From Pseudomonas lactucae (lineage in GTDB: Bacteria > Pseudomonadota > Gammaproteobacteria > Pseudomonadales > Pseudomonadaceae): a stretch of DNA of 64,000 nucleotides. The translations under genes and the position numbers were made by a program. This document shows, piece after piece, positions 9,141 to 17,552 of the stretch. Every line of letters begins with the position of its first letter. The first letter of the stretch is position 1. Location of the stretch: positions 18,189-82,188 of the forward strand of contig NZ_JAFHKI010000034.1 in assembly GCF_016937615.1 (NCBI RefSeq). Reading direction: 5' to 3'. The notes under the pieces were generated by a model. It was not told the DNA's origin. It did no database searches and saw only the letters and a list, made by a program, of their open reading frames with translations.

Positions 9141-9593
9141 TTAGAGGGTGCTTTGCAGGTTGTTGCGCAGGGTAATCAACTCAGCCTGCAGTTTGCGCAG
9201 TTGGTCCAGCTCCAACCCGCTGGCGCCGAGGATGCAGTGGGGAATGTTCATGGCCTTGTCCTGCAGAGCGCGGCCGGCGTCGGTCAATTCCACCACGACC
9301 ACGCGCTCGTCTTCACGGCTGCGGGTGCGGCTGAGCAGGCCTTCAACCTCTAAGCGTTTGAGCAAAGGTGTCAGGGAGCCCGGATCGGTCAGCAGGCGGC
9401 TGCTGATTTCGCCGACGGTCAAACCGTCCTCTTCCCACAGCACCATCATGGCCAGGTACTGCGGGTAGGTCAGGCCGAGGGCTTGCAGCAGGGGCTTGTA
9501 GACTTTGGTCATCAGCAGCGAGGTGGAGTGCAGGGCGAAGCACAGTTGGTTGTCCAGCATCAGGTTTTCGCAGGGATCAGGGTTCTTGCTCAT
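9141..9593 (-). CDS. ohrR: MarR-family peroxide sensor OhrR
   Basis: A 150-residue winged-helix repressor. The sensing cysteine is Cys18 in NQLCFALH, the position oxidised by organic hydroperoxides in OhrR, and Cys120 (NIPHC) could act as the resolving residue, as in the two-cysteine class. The DNA-binding part includes LTVGEISSRLLTDPGSLTPLLKRLE and the wing RSREDERVVVVELT. It lies next to ohr with matching operator-like boxes between them. A related sensor, OspR, is encoded at 24.6 kb. Confidence 0.93.
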   Translation of the reverse strand: MSKNPDPCENLMLDNQLCFALHSTSLLMTKVYKPLLQALGLTYPQYLAMMVLWEEDGLTVGEISSRLLTDPGSLTPLLKRLEVEGLLSRTRSREDERVVVVELTDAGRALQDKAMNIPHCILGASGLELDQLRKLQAELITLRNNLQSTL

Positions 9594-9672
9594 GGCGGGG
9601 CCTTTAAAAAACGTGTCTGGCCTGGAATCTAGCGGGCAAATGTTTAATGCGCTAGATAATTCTGGCGAATGG

Positions 9673-10623
9673 TCAGACCAGGCCGCTTTGCAGGGCCAGG
9701 TCCCATGGCGGTACCGGGCTGAATCGGGATTTCAGGTATTCCAGCAGCAAGCGGCTGCGTGCATTGGGCTGCTGTTCCAAGCGCAGGGCATAGATGCCGG
9801 TGGTTTCCGGGCTGGGCAGACCGTCTTCGCAAAACAGCGGCAGCAATTCGCCACGCACCAGGTACTCGCTGGCCAGCCAGGTGGGCAAGTGGGCGATACC
9901 CAGTCCGGCCAGGGCGCCGCAGAGCAGGGCTTCGGCATTGTTGGCGCTCATGCGGATGCGCTGCGGGCGGTATGTGGCGCGGCGTCCGTCCATTTCAAAG
10001 CGCCAGGCGAACATCGGCGCCAGGCCATCCCAATCCAGGCCGTCATGGTCGCTCAATTCGCGGGGGTGGGTCGGTGTGCCTCGGCTTTTCAGGTAGGCCG
10101 GGCTGGCGCAGGCGATGCGCACGATGCTGGCCAGGGGCGTGGCGATCAGCCGGGTATCGACGATGTGCCCGGCACGCAGCACCAGGTCGACCTTGCCCAG
10201 GTGCGCGCCCTGCATGTCCACAAAGCTGTCGATCAGGTGCAGGTGCACATCCAGCCCCGGGTACACATTCAAAAAGTCCGCAATTACCGGCGCCAGGTGT
10301 CGCCGACCAAACGCCGCCGGTGCGTCCACACGAATCAGCCCCTCCGGTGCATGGCTCAGGGACACCGCTTCAGCGCGCGCCAGCTGCAACTCGCTGACAA
10401 TCCGCCGCGCGCGCTCGGCAAACGCCAGGCCTGCCGGGGTCGGCAGCACCGCATGGGTACTGCGCTGGAACAGGCGGCTGCCCACCGAACTTTCCAGGCT
10501 GTCGATACGCCGCGCCACCGCCGAAGGCGTCAACGGATGGCGGCGTGCGGCGGCGGAAAAACTGCCGGTTTCCAGTACATCGAGAAACAGGCTCAGCTGA
10601 TCGGTCAGGAGATTAGGGTTCAT
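9673..10623 (-). CDS. LysR-family transcriptional regulator
   Basis: A 316-residue regulator with an N-terminal LysR helix-turn-helix (LFLDVLETGSFSAAARRHPLTPSAVARRIDSLE) and an effector-binding domain with the GLIRVDAPAAFGR start typical of the CrgA/DsdC-like subgroup. The start ATG at 10623 gives a standard N-terminus; upstream in-frame codons add an unlikely Arg-rich extension. It is divergent from the TauE/SafE permease 105 bases away, so that permease is the most likely target. The ligand is unknown. Confidence 0.85.
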   Translation of the reverse strand: MNPNLLTDQLSLFLDVLETGSFSAAARRHPLTPSAVARRIDSLESSVGSRLFQRSTHAVLPTPAGLAFAERARRIVSELQLARAEAVSLSHAPEGLIRVDAPAAFGRRHLAPVIADFLNVYPGLDVHLHLIDSFVDMQGAHLGKVDLVLRAGHIVDTRLIATPLASIVRIACASPAYLKSRGTPTHPRELSDHDGLDWDGLAPMFAWRFEMDGRRATYRPQRIRMSANNAEALLCGALAGLGIAHLPTWLASEYLVRGELLPLFCEDGLPSPETTGIYALRLEQQPNARSRLLLEYLKSRFSPVPPWDLALQSGLV

Positions 10624-10728
10624 GCGGGCGCGCTTATGCAAGATTGGCACAGCCATTGTGCGTTGCTGTGCCTTTGCGCGCCAGAGCCGACTGCGTAGCA
10701 TGCAAGGCCTGGGTTCATGGAGTAATGA

Positions 10729-11480
10729 GTGGTGTTGGATTTAGTGATGTACCTGGTATTGGGCGCGGCCTTGGGCACGGTGGGCGGGCTGTTCGGCATC
10801 GGCGGTGGGCTGATTGCCATCCCGGTGCTCGGTGTCCTGTTCGGCCTGGATCAGCAGATCGCCCAGGGCACGGCGCTGGTGATGGTGGTGCCGAACGTGA
10901 TGCTGGCCCTGTGGCGCTACCACCAGCGCAACCGGATTGAACTGCGCCATGCATTGCCGCTGGGGCTGATGGGCTTCACCTTTGCCTGGCTCGGTTCGAT
11001 CTGGGCGGTGGGGCTGGATGCCGGCGCGATGCGTATTGGCTTTATTGTCTTTCTGGTGGCGCTGTCGACCTACAACCTGGTGCGCATGTTCACGCGCAAT
11101 GCGCCGCCGACGGCACAAATGCGCTATTCCTGGCCTTGGTTGGGGGTGTTGGGCGCGGCGTCCGGCTCCATGGGCGGTTTGTTTGGCGTCGGCGCGCGGT
11201 GGTCGCGACGCCAGTGCTGACCAGTATTTTCGGCACCACCCAAGTGGTCGCCCAAGGCTTGTCCCTGGCCCTGGCGCTGCCCAGTACCGGTGTGACGTTG
11301 GTGACCTATGCCTGGCACCACGAAGTCGACTGGATGATCGGCATCCCCCTGGCGGTCGGCGGCCTGCTCAGCATCAGTTGGGGCGTGAAAGTCGCCCATG
11401 CGCTGCCGGAGCGTCTGTTGCGCGGCCTTTTCTGCGGCTTCCTGGTGGTCTGCGCGGTGATGCTCACCTTCAAAGTTTGA
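10729..11480 (+). pseudogene. TauE/SafE family permease (frameshifted)
   Basis: A sulfite/organosulfonate exporter-type permease with repeated hydrophobic segments. GTVGGLFGIGGGLIAIPVL near the N-terminus and its half-repeat SMGGLFGVGG-VVATPVL in the middle are the two glycine-rich signatures of the family. The first frame stops at 11220 after VGARWSRRQC. One extra base near 11193 joins it to the second frame, which runs to 11480, giving about 250 residues with both repeats intact. A GTG start at 10729 follows GGAG at good spacing. Both halves look well conserved, so the break is probably a read error. The substrate is unknown. Confidence 0.8.
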
Positions 11481-12360
11481 AGCCTTCGATAATGTACTCG
11501 GCCAGGCATTCGGTGATGGGCGAGGCCATCGCCGGGTTGCGTAGCAGGCGCAGGTTCATCGAGGGCAATGGCGGAAAACCTTCGTTGCTGCCGAGTATCC
11601 GCAAGTCTTCGGTCACCAGGCTTTCCATGCTGGCCATGACCGCGAGTCCGGCGCCGACCACGCTCTGAATCGCCGCACAATTGGAGCTGTGATAGGCCAG
11701 GCGGTAGTCGAGCCCGGCCGCCTCCAATGCCGTTTGGGTCCACTGGGTACCGAAGCAATCGGTCCCCGAAACGGCTAAAGGCACGACCTGGTGCTCATCC
11801 ACGCAAAAACTCTGCGCTGCCGCCCATACCAAGCGCTCAGTGCGCAACAGTTCTCCAATGTCATCGCCGGGCTGGCGGCTGATCACGGTCAAGGCCAAAT
11901 CCCTGCGTTGCATTAAAACTTGCGACGACTCGCAGTGCATCTCGATCTGGATCAGCGGATAAGCCTTGGAAAACCGTTTGAGAATCCCAGGAAGAAAGCG
12001 CATCACGTAGTCGTCCGGTGTGCCGATGCGCACCAGCCCGACCATATGCGGCTCTCGGAGGGTGTTGAACACTTCGCTATGCAGTTTCAGGATGCGCCGC
12101 GCGTACCCGAGCAACACCTGGCCCTCGGGCGTCAGCCGCACCTGCCGGCCGTCGCGCTCGAATAACTTGCGCTGCAGCACGTCTTCTTCCAGGCGCTTCA
12201 TCTGCATGCTCACCGCCGATTGCGTGCGGTTGACCTGTTTGCCGGCGCGGGTAAAACCGCCCTGATCGGCGATGGCGACGAAGGTGCGCAGCACTTCGGT
12301 GTCGATACTCGGGTAGCTGGACAATTGATCAATCCTTGAGATGTATCGCATAAGAAACAT
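11470..12360 (-). CDS. LysR-family transcriptional regulator
   Basis: A 296-residue regulator: the helix-turn-helix is at about residues 20-80 (TFVAIADQGGFTRAGKQVNRTQSAVSMQMKRLE) and is followed by an effector domain with IGTPDDYVMRFLPGIL. The latter is close to the LrhA/PecT-like LysR branch, whose members often repress motility or surface traits. The 3' end overlaps the permease stop by 11 bases in convergent orientation, and the 5' end is divergent from the DUF1127 gene. The start is the first Met at 12360; a Met three codons later is also possible. Confidence 0.85.
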   Translation of the reverse strand: MFLMRYISRIDQLSSYPSIDTEVLRTFVAIADQGGFTRAGKQVNRTQSAVSMQMKRLEEDVLQRKLFERDGRQVRLTPEGQVLLGYARRILKLHSEVFNTLREPHMVGLVRIGTPDDYVMRFLPGILKRFSKAYPLIQIEMHCESSQVLMQRRDLALTVISRQPGDDIGELLRTERLVWAAAQSFCVDEHQVVPLAVSGTDCFGTQWTQTALEAAGLDYRLAYHSSNCAAIQSVVGAGLAVMASMESLVTEDLRILGSNEGFPPLPSMNLRLLRNPAMASPITECLAEYIIEGFKL

Positions 12361-12421
12361 TCGTTGGATTGATCATAGAGCCAGGCACACACTTTCGTCA
12401 TCCCCAAGGGAGGGCGAGAAG

Positions 12422-12628
12422 ATGAAAGGTCAAAAAGGTTTTGTACTGATGGCGAAACGGCCACTTGCCGGGCTGTTCCACACGTTTATGCGCTGGCAGA
12501 CGCTGCACCGCGAGCGCCAGACGCTGGCGAGTATGAACGACGACGCGCTCAAGGACATCGGCCTGAGCCGGGCCGATGTAGAGCAGGAAAATCATCGGCA
12601 TTTCTGGGAAGACCCGCTGCGAAAATAG
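12422..12628 (+). CDS. DUF1127 small protein
   Basis: A 68-residue basic protein with the DUF1127 signature near the C-terminus: RERQTLASMNDDALKDIGL followed by SRADVEQE. Short Arg-rich proteins of this family occur in many proteobacteria and have been linked to phosphate and carbon metabolism and to RNA turnover. No function can be fixed for this one. A GAGAAG site immediately precedes the ATG. It is divergent from the LysR gene and could be its target, which is inference. Confidence 0.8.
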   Translation: MKGQKGFVLMAKRPLAGLFHTFMRWQTLHRERQTLASMNDDALKDIGLSRADVEQENHRHFWEDPLRK

Positions 12629-12673
12629 TCCGGGATGCAGTAGGGTAGGACGCGAGCACTCAAGGAGATGTCC

Positions 12674-13900
12674 ATGCCCGCCGAACTGTCCTTTTCCCTC
12701 AAGCAGGCTCGACGCATGGCGCTGGCGGCCCAGGGTTTTTCCGGGCGCCAGGCGCCTGCCCAGATCAAGGCCGCGCACCTCAACCGTTTGATCGGGCGTT
12801 TGGGTGTGTTGCAGATCGACTCGGTCAACGCGGTGGTGCGATCCCATTACCTGCCGCTGTTTTCGCGACTGGGCAATTATTCCCCATTGATGCTTGAGCA
12901 GGCGGCCTGGAGCCAGGGGCGGCGGCGTACCTTGTTTGAATACTGGGGCCATGAGGCTTCTCTGCTGCCGATGGCGTTGTATCCGTTGATGCGTTGGCGC
13001 ATGCAGCGGGCGCAGCAGGGCCAGGGCATCTATGCGCAGATGGCGCGTTTTGGGCGCGAGCAGCAAGCCACCATTCAACGTGTTTTAGCGATCGTCGAGC
13101 GGCAGGGCGCGCTGGGCGCAGGCAGTTTGTCGACACGCGAAGAGCGCGCCGGGCCCTGGTGGGATTGGAGTGAGGAGAAGCACGCGCTGGAATGGTTGTT
13201 CGCTGCGGGCCTGGTCACCGTCGCGGGGCGACGCGGGTTCGAACGGCTTTACGATTTGCCCGAACGTGTCATCCCGGGCGAGATCCTTCAACAGGCTTCT
13301 CTGACGGAAGCCGAGGCCCAGCGCGGCCTGCTGCTGCACAGCGCGACGGCCCTGGGCGTGGGCACCGAAAAAGACCTGCGCGACTATTTCCGCCTGGACC
13401 CTACCGACAGCCGCGGCCGTTTGGCCGAATTGGTCGAAGACGGTCAGTTGCTGGTGTGTCGAGTGCAAGGCTGGAAGCAACTGGCGTATTGCCTGCCCGA
13501 ACCGAAGGTGCCGCGCAACGTGCCGGCCAGTGCCTTGCTGTCACCATTCGATTCGTTGATTTGGGAGCGCAGCCGCACCGAGCGGTTGTTTGATTTCCGT
13601 TACCGGCTGGAGATCTATACCCCGCAACACAAACGGGTGTACGGCTACTACGTGCTACCGTTCTTGCATAACGAGCGCATTGCCGCACGGATCGACCTGC
13701 GTGCCGAACGCGCCAACGGACGCCTGGCGGTGCATGCGGTACACGAAGAAGAACCGGGGCTGGATGAGGAAGGCATGTTGGCGCTGGCGCTGAACTTGCG
13801 GCAAATGGCCGCCTGGCTGGGGCTGGAGCAGGTCCAGCTCAATTGCCAAAGCCCGAGTGCTGCCCGGTTAAGAAGGGCGATGATCCATATCGGGCTTTAG
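12674..13900 (+). CDS. ycaQ: YcaQ-type winged-helix DNA glycosylase
   Basis: A 408-residue protein of the HTH_42 family, which includes AlkZ and E. coli YcaQ. These are glycosylases that unhook interstrand crosslinks and bulky alkylation adducts. The motif LQIDSVNAVVRSHYLPLFSR contains Gln-Ile-Asp at the catalytic position, the QxD form associated with the YcaQ (AlkX) branch rather than the QxQ of AlkZ. LLSPFDSLIWERSRTERLF is a second conserved block. The ATG at 12674 is chosen because GGAG is six bases upstream; the ATG at 12668 abuts that site directly. Confidence 0.85.
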   Translation: MPAELSFSLKQARRMALAAQGFSGRQAPAQIKAAHLNRLIGRLGVLQIDSVNAVVRSHYLPLFSRLGNYSPLMLEQAAWSQGRRRTLFEYWGHEASLLPMALYPLMRWRMQRAQQGQGIYAQMARFGREQQATIQRVLAIVERQGALGAGSLSTREERAGPWWDWSEEKHALEWLFAAGLVTVAGRRGFERLYDLPERVIPGEILQQASLTEAEAQRGLLLHSATALGVGTEKDLRDYFRLDPTDSRGRLAELVEDGQLLVCRVQGWKQLAYCLPEPKVPRNVPASALLSPFDSLIWERSRTERLFDFRYRLEIYTPQHKRVYGYYVLPFLHNERIAARIDLRAERANGRLAVHAVHEEEPGLDEEGMLALALNLRQMAAWLGLEQVQLNCQSPSAARLRRAMIHIGL

Positions 13901-13905
13901 GGTCT

Positions 13906-13972
13906 CATCGCGCAAGCCCGGCTCCCACAGGGGAGTACATTCCAAATGTGGGAGGGGGCTTGCCCGCGATGG
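13906..13972. repeat. REPIN (inverted REP pair)
   Basis: Two REP cores face each other, CGCAAGCCCGGCTCCCACA on the left and TGTGGGAGGGGGCTTGCCC on the right, with a short spacer. They lie between the convergent ycaQ and class II DAHP synthase genes. A transcript would fold into a long hairpin that could protect either 3' end. Confidence 0.85.
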
Positions 13973-13995
13973 CGTCAGTTCAGTCGGCTAGCATC

Positions 13996-15342
13996 TCAGC
14001 GCTTGACCTGCTTCAAGGTCTCGGCAATCAGAAACGCCAGCTCCAGGGATTGATCGGCATTCATCCGAGGGTCGCAATGGGTGTGGTAGCGGTCCGACAA
14101 TCCGTCTTCGGTGATCGGCCGCGCGCCGCCGATGCATTCGGTGACATTCTGCCCGGTCATCTCGATATGGATCCCGCCGGCATAGGTGCCTTCGGCCTGG
14201 TGCACCTGGAAGAAGTCCTTCACTTCCCCCAGGATTTGCGCGAAGTCGCGTGTTTTGTAACCGCTGCTGGCCTTGATGGTGTTGCCGTGCATGGGGTCCG
14301 AACTCCACAGCACCTGTTTGCCTTCGCGTTGCACGGCGCGGATCAGCTCCGGTAAGTGATCGCCGACCTTGCCTGCGCCCATTCGCGCGATCAGGTTGAG
14401 ACGGCCTGGGTCGTTGTCCGGGTTGAGGATATCGATCAAACGGATCAGGTTATCCGGGTTCATGCTCGGGCCGACCTTTACGCCAATCGGGTTGTTCACT
14501 CCGCGCAGGAACTCCACGTGAGCGCCGTCCAACTGACGGGTACGGTCGCCGATCCACAGCATATGGGCCGAGCAGTCGTAGTAGTCGTTGGTCAGGCTGT
14601 CGCGGCGCACGAAGGCTTCTTCGTAGTTCAGCAGCAGCGCTTCGTGGGCGGTGAAGAAGCTGGTTTCGCGCAGTTGCGGCGAGCTGTCCATGCCGCAGGC
14701 ACGCATGAATGCCAGGGTTTCATCGATGCGGTTGGCCAGCTGGCTGTATTTTTCAGCCAGGGCAGAGTTGGCGATAAAGTCCAGGTTCCACTTGTGTACC
14801 TGGTGTAAATCGGCAAAACCGCCCTGGGCAAAGGCGCGCAGCAAGTTGAGCGTGGCGGTGGACTGGTGGTAGGACTGCAGCAGGCGGTCCGGGTCCGGCA
14901 CGCGGCTTTTTTCGTCAAAGCCGATACCGTTGACGATATCGCCACGGTAGGCGGGCAGGGTGATGCCATCGATGGTCTCATCGTTGGCCGAGCGCGGCTT
15001 GGCGAACTGGCCGGCCATGCGCCCGACTTTCACCACCGGGCACCCGGCGGCGAAGGTCATGACAATCGCCATCTGCAGCAGCACTTTGAAGGTGTCGCGG
15101 ATCTTTGCCGCGGAGAACTCGGCAAAGCTCTCGGCGCAGTCGCCGCCTTGCAACAGGAAGGCGCGACCCTGGGTGACCTCGGCAAACTGACGGCGCAACT
15201 CGCGGGCTTCCCCGGCAAACACCAGCGGCGGATAGCTGGCCAGGCTCTGTTCCACCTGCAGCAGGTGTGCAGCGTCCGGGTACTGGGGTTGTTGCTGGAT
15301 TGGCAGGGCGCGCCAGCTGTCGGGGCTCCAGGGTTGGCTCAT
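13996..15342 (-). CDS. 3-deoxy-7-phosphoheptulonate synthase, class II
   Basis: A 448-residue plant-type (class II) DAHP synthase catalysing the first shikimate step. Diagnostic blocks are [14 protein letters not shown], with the metal-binding cysteine, [14 protein letters not shown], and near the C-terminus [10 protein letters not shown] and [18 protein letters not shown]. Length and blocks match the long Pseudomonas form. The second ATG (15342) is preferred because it leaves more room for a ribosome site. Having class I and class II enzymes together is common in pseudomonads, where class II copies supply either general or phenazine-linked shikimate flux. No phenazine genes are adjacent here. 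Confidence 0.93.
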   Translation of the reverse strand: MSQPWSPDSWRALPIQQQPQYPDAAHLLQVEQSLASYPPLVFAGEARELRRQFAEVTQGRAFLLQGGDCAESFAEFSAAKIRDTFKVLLQMAIVMTFAAGCPVVKVGRMAGQFAKPRSANDETIDGITLPAYRGDIVNGIGFDEKSRVPDPDRLLQSYHQSTATLNLLRAFAQGGFADLHQVHKWNLDFIANSALAEKYSQLANRIDETLAFMRACGMDSSPQLRETSFFTAHEALLLNYEEAFVRRDSLTNDYYDCSAHMLWIGDRTRQLDGAHVEFLRGVNNPIGVKVGPSMNPDNLIRLIDILNPDNDPGRLNLIARMGAGKVGDHLPELIRAVQREGKQVLWSSDPMHGNTIKASSGYKTRDFAQILGEVKDFFQVHQAEGTYAGGIHIEMTGQNVTECIGGARPITEDGLSDRYHTHCDPRMNADQSLELAFLIAETLKQVKR

Positions 15343-15465
15343 CATGAACTCGATTGGCTGATTGACGGTCGGGTGCCAATGTTATCAGCAATTAGTGCGT
15401 GACCTGTTGCCGCCGGTTGGCCGACAATCGCGCTTTTGCATGCAGCAGCCCCGTTAGGAGTAGTG

Positions 15466-16221
15466 ATGACAGAGGAGCGTGTCGAGCGCCTGCTGGCCGA
15501 GGTCCATGATGATTTCGGCATGATCCGCGTGCTCGAAGTGGCCGATTACCGATTTCTCGAATTTGGCGACGCCATTGAGCAAAGCTGTGTGTTCACCGCT
15601 GATCCGAGCTGGCTGGAGTACGACTACACCCGTGCGATGCTGATCGGTGCGTTGTGCCACGATCAGCCGGAGAGCGCATTGTTCCTCGGGTTGGGCGCCG
15701 GCACGCTGACCCAGGCCTGCCTGAAGTTCCTGGCGTTGGAAGACGTCGAGGCCATCGAACTGCGCCCCGAGGTGCCGCGCCTGGCCATTGAGTTCATGGG
15801 GTTGGATGACGATCCGCGGCTGTACATCCGCATCGGCGACGCTCTGGAGTTGTTGGAGACTGCTGAACCGGCCGATCTGATTTTTGTCGACCTGTATACC
15901 GATGTCGGCCCCGGCGTCGGGCACCTGGCCTGGACCTTCCTGGAAAACTGCCAGAAAAAACTCAACCCCGGCGGCTGGCTGGTGATCAACCAGTGGGCCA
16001 CCGACGATGGCAAACCCTTGGGTGCTGCGTTGCTGCGTGGGTTGTACCACCGGCATTACTGGGAACTGCCGGTGAAGGAGGGCAATGTGATTCTGCTGGT
16101 GCCCTCGGAGCTGGATCAGGAGTTGGACCTTGCTGCGCTCACGGCCCGCGCCGAGGCGCTGGCGCCGCGTTTGGGGTATTCGTTGCAGGCGTTGATCAAG
16201 GCGATTCGGCCGGCTACTTAG
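15466..16221 (+). CDS. Spermidine synthase-like methyltransferase-fold protein
   Basis: A 251-residue protein with a Rossmann-type SAM-binding core: LFLGLGAGTLTQACLKF (motif I), VEAIELRPEVPRLA (acidic end of strand 2) and LIFVDLYTDVGPG. It resembles spermidine/spermine synthases, but I do not see the paired aspartates arranged as in polyamine-transferring enzymes, so it may be a relative without aminopropyltransferase activity. The ATG at 15466 follows TAGGAG. It is divergent from the class II DAHP synthase with about 120 bases between them and converges on a crotonase gene across a REPIN. Confidence 0.75.
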   Translation: MTEERVERLLAEVHDDFGMIRVLEVADYRFLEFGDAIEQSCVFTADPSWLEYDYTRAMLIGALCHDQPESALFLGLGAGTLTQACLKFLALEDVEAIELRPEVPRLAIEFMGLDDDPRLYIRIGDALELLETAEPADLIFVDLYTDVGPGVGHLAWTFLENCQKKLNPGGWLVINQWATDDGKPLGAALLRGLYHRHYWELPVKEGNVILLVPSELDQELDLAALTARAEALAPRLGYSLQALIKAIRPAT

Positions 16222-16235
16222 TCGTCTGTACCGAC

Positions 16236-16323
16236 GCTATCGGGGAAGCCCCCTCCCACATTTGTACGCGCACATCCTTTGGAATGCGGTCGAATGTGGG
16301 AGGGGGCTTGCCCCCGATAGCGG
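16236..16323. repeat. REPIN (inverted REP pair)
   Basis: The left arm GCTATCGGGGAAGCCCCCTC and its partner around GGGGGCTTGCCCCCGATAGC are near-perfect complements 60 bases apart, each including the GTGGGAG core. It fills the gap between two convergent genes. Confidence 0.9.
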
Positions 16324-16336
16324 CCGTACTGCCACC

Positions 16337-17128
16337 TCAAATCCCCTTGAACACCCCCGGCCGCTTCTCGACCATCGCCCGCACCCCTTCCTTGGCATCT
16401 TCGCTGTTAAACAATTTATCCACCATCGGCGGCAACGCTGCTGCCGCTACGGTCTCGCCTTCCATGCGCGCCAAACGCGCCGACATCAACGTAGCCTGCA
16501 CGCCCAGTGGGGCCTGGCGCGCGATACGTCTCGCCAGTTCGATGGCGCGCGGCAGCAGGTCCTCGCTGGCCATCACTTCCTGCACCAACCCCAGGCGCAG
16601 GGCTTCATGGGCGTCGAACTCATCGCCGGTGAGCAGCCAGCGCATCGCATTGCCCCAACCGGCGATCTGATGAAAGCGCAATGTCGCGCCGCCAAACGGA
16701 AAAATCCCACGCTGCACTTCCATTTGCGCAAAGCGCGTATTGCTCGCGCAGAGGTTGATATCCGCCGCCAGCATCAATTCGATACCGAGGGTCAAGCAGT
16801 AACCCTGGGCGGCGACGATCACCGGTTTGCTCACGCGAGGGCCGGCGAATACGCCCCACGGATCGCAGCCGCCCAGCGGGGGTTGCCAGCCGCCGGCCAT
16901 CACGGCGCTGACATTGGCCAGGTCCAGGCCGGCGGTGAAGTGGTCGCCGTGGGCAAATACCACGGCGACCCGCGCCTGGTCATTTCGATCAAATTCGCCA
17001 TAGGCCAGGCTCAGCTCGTTGAGCAGACCCAGGTCAAAAGCGTTGCGCTTGGCCACCCGGTCCAGGCCCAACAGCAGGACATGACCCTTGAGTTCACGGC
17101 TGACACGGCTGCTGCTGGCTTGATTCAT
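16337..17128 (-). CDS. Enoyl-CoA hydratase/isomerase (crotonase) family protein
   Basis: A 263-residue crotonase-fold enzyme. KRNAFDLGLLNEL and GDHFTAGLDLANVSAVM provide the first oxyanion-hole backbone and KPVIVAAQGYCLTLGIELMLAADI the second. The expected chemistry is hydration, isomerisation or cleavage of a CoA thioester, but catalytic acidic residues cannot be assigned with confidence here. In Pseudomonas this gene typically neighbours deaD, as it does in this window (divergent). The ATG at 17128 is the first with a normal N-terminus. Confidence 0.88.
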   Translation of the reverse strand: MNQASSSRVSRELKGHVLLLGLDRVAKRNAFDLGLLNELSLAYGEFDRNDQARVAVVFAHGDHFTAGLDLANVSAVMAGGWQPPLGGCDPWGVFAGPRVSKPVIVAAQGYCLTLGIELMLAADINLCASNTRFAQMEVQRGIFPFGGATLRFHQIAGWGNAMRWLLTGDEFDAHEALRLGLVQEVMASEDLLPRAIELARRIARQAPLGVQATLMSARLARMEGETVAAAALPPMVDKLFNSEDAKEGVRAMVEKRPGVFKGI

Positions 17129-17516
17129 CGGGTGTGCCCTCGGGCGCAGGGAAGGGTTTCGGACCAAAGGTCTTCAGGGTTGGGTGAACCGTTTAAGCGT
17201 TATGACCAACAGGGCCGGGCCTCTGAAAAATAGACCCTGGCGGGATTATCTGCAAAGACTCTGACGCAGCACGGTTTATCGGCGCTTTCGGATAAAAAAA
17301 GCTCCCTTTTTCAGCTATTTCCGGTATAGTGCGCGCCGGCCTTTAACCGGGCCGCGTTTAGGTAGCGCAATTCCCCGAAGTCAGCTTCGGCTGCACGTCC
17401 GCACAGCGGACTCTTCCTTGACGAATCTTTTTCATTCATTCGTTTTCGCAAATCCCCGCCGACAAAGCAGCCAGGGCGACTCTTGAGTCTCAACACGGCA
17501 TGCGCAGCTTTGGAGC

Positions 17517-17552
17517 ATGGGTCTTTGCGGATGCACTTAGAGGCAGACCCAT
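17517..17552 (+). promoter_or_regulatory. Start-codon hairpin in the deaD leader
   Basis: ATGGGTCT (17517-17524) and AGACCCAT (17545-17552) are perfectly complementary over eight bases. The downstream arm contains the first two bases of the deaD ATG, and the AGAGG ribosome site lies in the 20-base loop. The loop and left arm also encode a seven-codon ORF (ATG 17517, TAG ending 17540). This could tune translation with temperature or through a leader peptide. It lies in a leader of about 200 bases that starts after a possible TATAGT -10 at 17325. Confidence 0.5.

Noticed and set aside
17500..17550. N-terminal extension of DeaD from an ATG at 17500.
   Set aside because: No ribosome site, no family homology in the extra 17 residues, and it would span the start hairpin.
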